Assembly: GCA_004794785.1 (NCBI GenBank)
Contig: SJOL01009565.1
Span: 469,182-533,181 of the forward strand
Source: Opisthorchis felineus
Taxonomy: Eukaryota; Platyhelminthes; Trematoda; Opisthorchiida; Opisthorchiidae
Length of the DNA stretch: 64,000 bases
Reading direction: 5' to 3'
Below, in pieces: positions 12,271-23,700 of the stretch; the first letter of the stretch is position 1, and each line of letters begins with the position of its first letter. The notes beneath the pieces were generated by a model. It was not told the origin of the DNA. It did no database searches and saw only the letters and a list, made by a program, of their open reading frames with translations. The position numbers were made by a program, and so were the translations under genes.

Positions 12271-14434
12271 AAACGACATACTCATCCGCATGCATCTGAA
12301 CTCCTATCAAAACCAAATACAATCAATCATACTTTTATCAGGCCGACTTGTCCGGCTGCTTTCGTATTCTGCCGCCGTGTGTTATAGAGGCTGGTTTATT
12401 AATGGACAAAACAATAACCGCAGACGTACAGGCTGTAATCACATGACACCTGTTCATATGTCCAACACAACTAATCCGAGCGCCCCTGCTGAAACCTGAG
12501 ATAAGGACTAATCCGTTTGGTGCTACCTTCCGATTGACACGTGACGTTTTAGTACGTGTGGAAATTAATTCAGCGATTCTTGCTCTTCTGCGAGATACCC
12601 AGACACTTTCCGCTTAAATTTCACCTCCTAGAATTATCACGTTCCTTTGTTAGAACCGTGTACGTAGTGGAATAATCCTTTCAAAACTGATAGCTGAGAT
12701 GGATACCTCATCCGCGTTAAGCTGGGACAGACTTTAGTTGCACAGTTACCAGAAAGCTAGCAGGAATCTGTGGCACCAGGATAAGCAGGATAAACATATC
12801 TAGAGAGGCACACTCGAGATGTTGCGGGTGGTTAGAAACCACGATGATGTCTACTACTTTGATCAAGCCACTCGGTTAATTTACCGAACAACGTAAAAGT
12901 CTGTTCGTTCAGGTCGCTGAGATTCGATAAAGCTGCTCAGTAAAATGGAACACACCTAGTAACTTGTGGATCACAAACGCTTTCTCATCGGAGTTTGCAA
13001 ATCACCGAACGCTACTGAAATAAATTTTATGGTGGGTTGATATTCGTTAGTAGTTTCACCTATTGGGTAGAACAGTATTGACTGACCGCAGCACTAGATG
13101 CAACAACCGAAATTAGTTTCTTCTGAGCAGCAACTCAAGCCGCCTGTAATCCGGTGTAACCCGGATATAATCAGATCGCAGCACTAACAGAACAGGTCAG
13201 TTTCAAAACTATTAACTGACTTACCTGATAGTTGGCCACAAAGTTTGATTTGTCTTGGCTGCCAACAGCAGTCACAGAGAGTCGCTTCTAGCCTAACTGC
13301 CTGCTACCTTCAAAGAACGGGGCTGTCGTACCTGGTGTGTTCGAAAACCTGGCTTGGCTGTCTACTTTGACGCTGACGTTGAACTATTTGGTCTGCAGGT
13401 GGTCCATCGGGTCAAGCAGTGGAACAGAAACCGAATAACGCTATGCTCGGATGTTGCCGACCGCTCTGCACGGTTACAGTGAGCTGTGATGTAATTTGCG
13501 CCGAATCATCCTTCTCCAGGAGAAATCCGTCGTAAATTAAGTAGGTAAGCAAATCCGGCGAAGCTCATTTGAACTTGCAATAACACTGAGTTCTAACTGA
13601 TTATCAGTCAGCTAGAAGATAGCAGCATAAACACCTCGCAGGTCCAAATGATAATGCCAGCTAGTTTAGAAGCCCCGAGAAAGCTCTCTGGCCCGAAACT
13701 GTTGATCGTTGAATAGACGGACATCAGCTGCTGTTTTGCTTATCCACGTTGCTCATTTCACGGTATCTATGGTGTCATCCTTCAGACTTCCAACCTGGAT
13801 TTCTTGGTGCTCGCACTCTATTCGCCAAGGTTCTGCTTATGTATTGAACCACCCACATAGAAGTGCATTGAAATTCTGCTTTCCCTCACCCGAAAGCCAC
13901 TTTCTAGTCGACTAACACGGTTAAATAACACGTCTGGTGTGGAATTTCCGTATTCAGTAATTTTTCTTCCCGGGCGGTGTAAGCGTGCACTGGGTGCTTG
14001 GCCTGTGAAAGCTGCTTAAGTATCAGAACTCGCATCGATAAGTGATTAAGGTCCCAGTGTTTTGTGTGAAATTAGATATAACCATGATCTTGTAGGCACA
14101 TGATACATATACAGCCTGGATTATCATCCACAATGGAGAGTTCTTACGTAAAGCTATAGAAAACTGCACACGGCACTATCGTTTCCAATACCAACAGACC
14201 CAGTAACTGGTGAACATGGTTGTGGCTGGGGCGGGGCCACGAGAAAAAAAACGAAAAGTGAAAATTTCTGAGGATGAAGTTGAGCAGTAATCGGAAACCA
14301 AAAGAGGTGGAACGAACAAAGTAATGCAGAAGGCTTCATAACATATATACAAGGGACAGCACAAACGGCGAGCTTGCTTGCAGCTTACTAGTAGCCATGT
14401 CACGCAAGATGTCAACTTGAAGTGCTAGACAGCA
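12271..14434. other. 3' flank of the spectraplakin gene, no gene seen
   Basis: No exon-like segment is recognised on the minus strand beyond the TAA at 14435. No AATAAA is seen between about 13.0 and 14.4 kb on the minus strand. The nearest candidate is the AATAAA at about 12396-12401, which would make a UTR near 2 kb. Confidence 0.4.
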
Positions 14435-14733
14435 TTACTCACTGAGGTTTAACTTCCCGGCCGATTTGGTATTTTGACCTTGTATTCGTTTAGTCGTTGT
14501 TGGTATAGATTTTGGCGCTTGTTTCGGGGCACCTCGGGCAGTTAGCTTTGCAGGTGTTGTGTTTGACGAGCCACTCGACTCAGCAGAAGTACGGGACAGT
14601 GTTGTGACGCGCATGCTTCCCAAGTTTGAATTCGGACTCGATCGAGATAATGTAACCGATTGTGCTGGCGAAACCTGGTGAGTGCGCGTGCTGGACACTG
14701 AGGGGCTGTCTGGCTGGGGCGGTTTATTGCGAG
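14435..14733 (-). CDS. MACF1/DST-like: Spectraplakin exon 24: basic Ser/Thr-rich C-terminal tail and stop
   Basis: The exon has two bases, 98 codons and a TAA. The acceptor (ctcctctactgtcggtacag) fits the phase-1 end of the GAS2 exon and gives Ala at the junction. The product is Ser, Thr, Pro, Lys and Arg rich without acidic runs, like the microtubule-binding tails of other spectraplakins. It contains [12 protein letters not shown], which resembles but does not meet the S-x-I-P motif used for EB1 binding (Lys at the Ser position). The stop codon lies inside a good 5' splice site, CTCA|gtgagtaa at 14443/14442, so an alternative longer tail is possible. I see no AATAAA on this strand within about 1.4 kb below the stop. 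Confidence 0.82.
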
Positions 14734-17700
14734 CTGTACCGACAGTAGAGGAGCGTAAGTACAGTGAACAGAGAGTGTAATGCCGAACACAAAACGTTCG
14801 GAAATATACTAACGAAGTTGTCGCTGTTTTTTGGCTTCAATTTAATCTGCGTACGGCAATCTGTGAATAGCTACTTATCGGCATGCACACCAGTCTGATC
14901 ACTTGTTCAAACTCGCTATCAGAGTAGCTAAACAATGGCACAATCTCACACCATTTACAAGAATAAGAAGGCATAAAAACAAGCTATCCAGGAAGAAAGT
15001 TACCGAGTGATTAGATATTTGATCGTGAGATGCAACAAGGACTTCTCGAAGTTATTAATCTTCCAACAGGATTAACGGTGCAAAAAACCACCTACTAAGA
15101 GTTGTATGATTAAGTGACCGGTTAAAGTGATGAGGTCATCCAATGCAGAATCACGATAAGATGGTTTGTAAGCTGACCAATCAGTCTGATCTTTCGGCTG
15201 AGGATAGAAAATTGAGAAACAGTGAAACTACCTTGTTTCCACACAGGTTGGACTAACCCCGAATACATTGACGAGCTACATGCGCTGTTGCTTCTTTGCA
15301 GGTTGCTATCCTGCAAACTAATTCAGGAGCACACTGCGATCTCCAGAATCCGCCATATTGGCCGTCAGTTAATCCAGTAAATGTTTGGTTGGAAGGATCT
15401 AATAGCCAGCAATGGACAGGCTGTTGAAAATGTGCACGGAGCTTGACGCCATATGGAATCCGATAGGATTCCGTCGGCCCGCAAAGATGAACAGAGCGGT
15501 GAGGTGATATTACGACGGGATATGACAAGGAGCACGAGTATCCACAGTATCACACATTCCTACATCAGCACGCTGATTTTTGGTGACAATTTCACCAAGT
15601 CAACCTTACGGCTCATACTGATTTCAATCGGCCTGAATGTAAATAAACATCTAGCACAGGTTAGAAGACGCAATTTAATCAAGATACTATGAAGAGTTAT
15701 GAAGAGCAGCCCATGAATTTACTGATGAAGCTCCAGTGACGTTGTCACCGTTGCCGCCCCATAGTTAAGCTGTCAGAGAGATGCCACTGAATGTTTCTAT
15801 AAAGTTATCAGTGGGTATTTATGCTAGTCCTGTGGGTACTATATCTAGCAGTTTGCTGTTGCCGCCAGCATTATCTGATGAAGCAATACAAGCGCTTCAG
15901 TCAACATGACGCTAACCATAAATCAACCGAAGCAAACACTAGTGTTGTGCGGTAACCATAAGTAATGGAGACAATAGTGGTGCTTTGCAAGACTGGCACG
16001 GGTGACTTAATGTCTTCAGAAATGAAAAAAAGCCGTAATAAGACAGCGGAATACAACAGCCACCAGAATTCCTTGAGCGCAAAGACCTTGCGCTCCCATA
16101 TCTCCTGAGGTTTCTCGGCTGTTTTTCTCCAACCACATTCATCCCACCCTAAAGCACGAAACATATGCATCTTGTCTGCAACCCATGGGAGGTGGTTGAA
16201 ACCTTCATCTGGGCTGCCAGCGCCTTAGAAGGGGCCCTGTATACACACATCAGCTTTTAGAACGGACTGAGCAAAGGAATGAGGTGATAGTCTACTCGCA
16301 GAGTTCGTGGACATGACAAATAGAAAGAGGATTTGACCTTAATGACAAATGTGGTCAATCTGTGGGCAAAGCGTTATTGGCTCACTCAGGAGGGAAACTA
16401 CTGGACGAGCTCCTAAAAGGGAGGGCTAACATGATGGACATTCTTTATTCCATCTTCAACTCGATGAAGTCAATAAAAAGACTCGTCACGTGTTTTTGTA
16501 ACCAGTGATATATTCTCTGTATAAAAAGTAGGATCAGTCAATACTGAAAATGGAAACACTAGTTGGATGCCTTTTTAATTATTGTTTAGAGTCATCAGCA
16601 GTGCAGATTTTGCACGTGTTTACCTCCAATTCGAGCCCATCACCTCGCGGATAAGAGTTTCAGCAACACAGTTTTTATCCACGTTCATCCTAAATACTGC
16701 TGATGAACGATAGGACATGTGGTCTAGGATGTCTTCTCAGTGGCAGCGTCTCATTGGGAAAACCGGATAACCCGTTTAGAGGCTTCCCCTGCTAAAACTA
16801 ATTTGTCCAGACGGACCAGGTCTCAAGATCATTGGTTGTTGCTTATCATCAGAAATTTAAGCAAGTACTACGAGGAGTGCAAAAGAAGTCAAGACGATTG
16901 ACTTACCTCTACACGGATCTCTTGTGGCTAAAAACTCGGTGAGGTTTTGCCAGCCACCGCCGACACGAACCATCGTAATACTGTTCAGAAATCGAACCAA
17001 GTACAGCTGACTGCTTGGACCGAACTGAAAAAAAGGTCCGAGAGAGGACAGCGGCATTGGAAGGGGATACGTCTATGGCTGACCTAACGAACAACTCAAT
17101 ACATAGATCGGTTACCTTAACTTTGGAACTGTTTTCTGTCATCATTTACCCACACACTCAGTATTTGCCTGCAATTTGTGCATACCACAGCGTTACTGGA
17201 TGCTCTTACATGCAATGGTTATTGCGGAAGTTGTGCTCCAATTATTTGTTCATGTGATACCGACAGATGCTTGGTTTGCCCAGCTCGTGGTAGCTGTCAA
17301 CGTAAAAGGCCCATTAATCATCAGTCTACAAAGGCACATGCATAATATTTATGAATACTACTCAGAGATCCAGTTTGGTCCATCACTTCTATACACTATG
17401 AATAGAAGATACACACGTGGCTCGAGAAGTACACAAACTTTCAAATGTTCACAACAGAGCGATCGGAAGTTCGAGCGTACAAATAAGGTTTTGGTGAGTC
17501 TCGATCAGGAGTACAAGCGACACTTACCCGATATCTGTTCTCATCTACTTTGACGGGAACGAATTTTGTTTTGCAACGACACTTCTTTGTCTCCGCATCG
17601 ATGGCATTCTGTATCAGTTGACTAACTGGGATCTCTTGGCGCTGTGGAAAAAGCAACCGATGGTTTGATAATTCGCATCGGACATGTGGGCAAATGAGTT

Positions 17701-20700
17701 TGCCCATATTTGATAACAATACAGTGGACGAATCGGATATTTGTACGATCACGACCAATTATCATGACTTATTTAGAACGTCTACTAGTAGGGTTTAATT
17801 TCAGATATTACCGAAGTGTCAGATTGGGCTGATACGCAGTGTTATCAGGCCTACGGACCGTGTATGTTGTAGCCAGCGAAATCATCGGGGAATGCTGCAC
17901 CTCGTAAAAGTCTGCGAGGTTATCTTTAGTGAATTGTAATTATTAGTCGAAAAACGTCAAGTTGTTTAGTGTATGCTTGAATTCCTACACGCACGCATTG
18001 AGTGTGTAGTGGTTAGCCCTCCTCTCAGCCGTAGATGGCATCCATTTTGCACAATGCCTGGGTAAAATGACATTGAGTCTAGCTGGTTCCTTGCTGTTCT
18101 GGAGAGTGAGCACAGAGAATAGGTGCGAATACTGTTGAGTATTCACCTGATCCCCGTCTATCATGGTCTTTGGAATGACCATACAGACAGAACCGACGCA
18201 CCGACCTAGCCAAAGCCACCGGTCATAGCAACGACACTTACGTGTCAAGGTGCTTTTACCCTATACCTGAACAAATGAAAAGGTTTTCACAGAGACGGCT
18301 CTGTGACATGCACAGCACCTAACCTAACCAGTGCAGCCCACTGAGTGGAGCTAGCTTAAGTGGGATTTGTTAAAACATCTTCTGATGTTTCTACCAAGGC
18401 CATTTACTGCATGGGAGACATCGACAGCACTTTACGCGCAACAGACAGGTTTGTGTCTAATACAGTGGAACCACCGAAACTGAAGCAATGTACCTCTGAC
18501 CTACCTGCCGAGCTTTATGCTTGACAACTGGACAAAATGATAAATACATCAGATCATTTCATCTGAAATTATTCTTCGTGTGTGTGTGTGTGTAACTGAA
18601 CACACCCATCCCAGGGATGACCGAACTGCCATCAGATATGTTTCGATTCAAAATAACCGGTGGTAAAATGTAATGGCATGGAGTGAAACACAACTTCCAC
18701 ATAAACCATAAAAACCGACGACCAAAGACTTCAAATTGAGACAAAAAGGTGAGGAACCGTGTGCTATGTTTTGAAAATAAAGTGCAGTTGCATTATCCCG
18801 TAATCCCAGGAAATAATCTGCAATTCGACCATGCACAGGGTGGATAAGGACTTGAAATGACTGCACTTTTGACTGGTAATGAATATCATCTGCACAAGGA
18901 ATTTTTCTCCAAGGAAATTTAAGTCGAACTTTTTAGTTTACAAACACATGGAAACTGTGATATATGAAAAATAACACGAAACTAACATCTGATGCCGTTT
19001 CGCGTAATCATCAGAAAAACCATGTCGTTGCTTTTTGTGAGGTTCCAAGCTCGGAAACTTCATGACGTTCCTCCTTGGTTTTTCTGATATTACTAACGGT
19101 ATTTTGTGGCCTTTTCGGTACCTTGCAAAAGCTATATTGTACTGTCAGGCCCATCTAGGGTCAAACCGGATAGGACTTTTTAGCATAGCCTTGGTTCAGT
19201 TCCCTCATTGAAAAGCACATATGGTTTGCAAGCCAAATGCTAGCCAGTGATGGTATGGCGTCCACTATATGCTTTGGATAGTTACTTCTACTCAGACGGA
19301 TAGGCGATTTGTGCACCCGTACTAAACAGGGCTCTACTGTTGCACTCCTCTCCCCAACTACGTTGGTGAAGACAGCAGGCTACCAAGAGAATCGCTTTCC
19401 CACGAGACAGACAACTGGGGTTTATACCGGAATTAGCTGATGGGGAACACCGCAAGAAAACTGCACTTTTGAGACTAGTGAATCAGATTTATCGGGTAAG
19501 ATGAACTAAATAGTTGCTGTGTTCGTAATGCACTACTCATACGGTTGCTGAAAATTCTCCGACAGCCCACGACCGGTTTCGCCCTTCTTGGGGCTCATGA
19601 GGTAGGCGCAGTCCCCGAGTTTCCGTCAACCTTATGTTCTACTTGAAATCAAATTGCACGAAATTAGCGAAATACACTCTCGAATACCGTACCAACGGAA
19701 ACATGAGGCGGTCTGGTGCAGCACATTCAGTTGCCTGGAAACATCACAAACGAGAGATTCAGCTGGGTTCCAGGTGAGTCCCTAGCAAAACCAAAATTGT
19801 TTGCAAATGAGTGTATTTCGCTAAATAGTTGCTGATATAATAAGGGTTCTAAACCAGCCAAACTAAGCTGCCCCCTAAAAAATGAGGAGACCAAGGGGAA
19901 GGGACGTTTTGGCTTATATTGAGGAATAGTCTCTTTTGGAAAATACTCTCCCACGTTGAGCAACCCCTCTGTGATGGCTGGGGCCGGTGATAACGTGTTA
20001 CTGAATAGGAAGTCAAACCTCCAAAGTAATGACTTATCGACTGACAGCACTTCTTAGTGGGGGACACAGTTAAATTGCCAAGTCCAGTGAACGACCAGAC
20101 CACCAACCAAAGATGACCGTAAACGTAGAGTTTTTTGTATGTTTCAACCATCAGCTCCGTTACCCTCAGCCAATGTGCCTGTCTGTTTTTTGTAACCCAA
20201 GAGATAGACTGACTATGAGCTGCCTTTATCCCAAACCGAATAAACGCGAGATAGCTCAGTAGTAAGGGCGAGAGATGCTGATCGGAAGACCCATTGTTCG
20301 AGTCAGACTAATGCATTTCAATAGCTTCTCCGTAGGCCTGAGTAATCCGGTGGGATGTCAGCTCTTTGACAGCTTTACGTCAAGATATGCCACAACTGAA
20401 CGACTGGAGACTGGGAGGCCGAAACATTTATCATGTACCCGACAAAACCCATAGATAAAGACGCCCAGGGTCATGCTCATTCGATGGGTTTTTATTTGAA
20501 CTGTAGACAAATGTGGAAGAGTGAACGAGGCACTAAGATCATAACGTATGCAGTAGAATGAAAAGACTAAATCTGCATTGACTGTTGTGGGTCAGCATTA
20601 TATTCCAAGCCTCACAGGCCAGAACGGTGATAGACATATGGCACGTGTTGTTCATAGCAAACAATAAGACCTAATGAACAAGTACTGTGTACTAGGTTGT

Positions 20701-23700
20701 GACTACTGGAATTTATACCAACCTCACTTCAAATAGCATCGCATAAAATTAAAGTTAAAGTGGTAGTCATGGATCCTTACAGAAGACAAAAGTCTTGAAA
20801 ACCAATCGGTTCTGTATATAACAGTATCACAGATAAGCCTTACTGGGAGTCGCATAGGTCACACCTGCTGGTTGCATACTAATTATCAGGCCTTGTATCC
20901 GTTCGAACAGTAACCAGATTTCACGTTAGGTTACCACATGTTTGGCACAACCACTCTGTGAGACAAGATTCGTCCCTCGAGGAATCGATCGATGTTAAGA
21001 TGTGTCCCAGCAACACTTTGTAAGGATAAGACGTCTGATCAGTCATCCTGAGCTCATACCATCACACAAGCTAAGGATTCGAGGTAAATTAGAGTAGGAT
21101 CAAACGCACTGCTGAGTAAGAGACAAACGAGACATCTGAATCAGAGGAAAAGGTATAAGGTGATAACCGCTTACTTGTCTTTCCGGTTGCAGGACGTCCA
21201 TCAGCTGCTTGATTGTGATGCGTCCTCTTCGGTTTTTATCAATCTCTGCAAAAGCAGCTCGCAAACTTACGCAATCGGAGCCTCTGAAGTCGGGACGATG
21301 CCGGTGAACTCCTTGGACAAACTGGGAACATGTGAGCTCAATGTTCAATGAAGTTTCTTGTTTATCTGCAACTCCAAGGTGTTCTAAAGAGGTGGCACAC
21401 TTTAGTCGCTGTTTTCCGCTGCCAAAAGCCACTGACTTATTCGGTGACATTGAGGTCTTATCAGTCGGATTAGGAGAGGTGATGGCAATATCAGAGCTTG
21501 TCGAGTAATCATTGGTACACCGTTCGTCATCTTCTGAGTAGATGGGTCCATCAGTTGAGAAAGTAGTACCAGAGGATCGTTGTGCTGAGGAAGTGTCGAC
21601 GGGGAGAGCAGCTTTAAAAAGATCGGACACACGAAAATGCCTTTTGGTTTGCCACTTTAGGAAGTTCTGCCGCCACGTCTCAAAGTCGAACTGGTCGAGT
21701 TTGATTCGCTGTTCAAATGTGAGATAGGAAATGCTTGATTCACAAAATGACATTGGGCTATAACATTCTGCTAGTTCAACACATGGCTAACACATGGTTG
21801 TAATCGAACCATTTTAGGGACCCACCTCACAAAGTGCATCGCGAAGTACTCGGCTATTCTCCGTGCGACAAAGAATAAGTTGCTTCAGCTGTGAAAATTC
21901 TTCCTCTAACTTCCTACACCGACCGCGTCTCAACACTAGCATTGCTTCAAGCTGGTCTGCATTATCTTCATCCGTGTGTGAATCCAGTTTGAGTTCGGTA
22001 AACGAATCGCGTAGGCTGGACAAAGCCAAAGCGGAATCACGTCTAGTAGAGTCCTGTGACCAACTGTTTGAGATGGTATCTGGTTCATCCACAGTGGCTT
22101 GTGAGTCCACAACTGTATTCGCACTGTGGTCGTACAAGCTGGCTGTGTTGTCACTCGTTCCGCAAGATTCCACCATTATGAACACCTTTTTGTAGGCTGA
22201 CAGTGTTACCATCAAGTGGGACTTCAGTGAATTCACCTGGCTCTTCATGGTCTGTAAAGTTGGACAAACAAAAATTCAGAGTTATGCTCTAGTAAAACCC
22301 ATCCATTCTTAATGGCTACTGCGCGTCTGTACGACATGCGCACAAACTCTAAAAACTATTTGCTTGATATGTTTTCATTCTCAAAAATTGAATACGTCTG
22401 ACTCACCGTAGCATTGATAAGCTGGGCTTCACATTGATTCAAATAACACTCGATAGTTAAGGGGTTGTCTGCATCCCATTTGACCAGTGGATCACACAGC
22501 AGTTGGCATAGTTTGTTTGGTTCTGGACCATTTTCACTGCCGTTGTCTAAAGGTTTTCCGTCATCTGATTGAAGAAGGGCCTCAGTTAGCTTCTTGCTGA
22601 GTAGTTGATCTCGACCAAGTTCTCGTCTAGTGTCCTTTGTCATTTTTTCAATTGTGCATTCTAGTGTTTCCAAATCCCATACGCATTGAGGAACACGACC
22701 ACCTTGTTTGAGTGACATCTGAAACACCTTTAGGAGTTGGTCCATCTGTGAAGGATATGTGGGAGTGGCAGATTTAGACGGAAAGTCTGGTGAAATGATC
22801 GCCAGGGTTTTGTTATACCCCGAACTATTGCACACGCTATCATGGTCACACACACTCATTCCCTTGTTTTTCAGCGTCAGGGTAAATTCGCAATATACGA
22901 TCACTCCATTATAAGGGATAGTATCCAAGACTTGCGGTCATACCTTGCAACAAATTTGTAAAAATAATGCATGAGGACGGCCGCAATTTTCCGAAAGGCG
23001 CGAATAACTGAGCAGGAGCAGTGGTCAAAATTTAGCCGCATCCTCTGGTCAAGCAATCCACAACGTGCCTGAACAGCTTGGTAGTTAAATGTAGGTTCCT
23101 CTGTGGGGGTATTGAGTGGATGAGTACGAGACCACATGAACGATATGATTGTAACAGGGGCAAACCCGTTGTCTTTGTATTACCATTCGGCTGCCTCGGG
23201 GATGCTGTTAAACGACAAGCGCATTCTAAGCCGGAAAAATGATCTTAACATCCCCTCAAATGACATTGGACGTAGTGAACACGGACAATATCTTACAAAG
23301 GGCTGGAAACGCCATTAGTGCCAAGCCAATAAAATGTGGAATTAGGTAGATACCAAAGGACATTTTACGGAACGCAACCTGTGTATGCAACGGATGACTA
23401 AAAGAAAAAGGAATTTTTCCGGTAGTGGTCCAAACTCTGATCTCTAATGAATTCACCTTAACGATGGACATAAATCCAGTGATGGTAGACCAAACACACG
23501 AATGGATTATCGCAGTGTTTCTTAAAATGTGGTGCGTAAACCTTTTAGGGGTGAGAGGAAGGCTTACAGCTATGCAAACGGCGTTTTACCATGACTGTTC
23601 TATTTTTCGGTCCTGAAAAAAGGATCCACAAGACGTTTTGCTCATCTGACGGGTACATCCAAACCGTTATGCTAATTCTTTGTAATAGACAAGGAATTTC

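Larger units (their letters stand above)
17642..21174 (-). other. Long intron between EF-hand and GAS2 exons
   Basis: Both borders are phase 0. It holds a (TG)n run at about 18578-18594, the two-module repeat at 19.5-19.8 kb and a tRNA-like SINE at 20.25 kb. In related proteins little sequence separates the second EF-hand from the GAS2 domain, so no exon is expected here. Confidence 0.6.
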
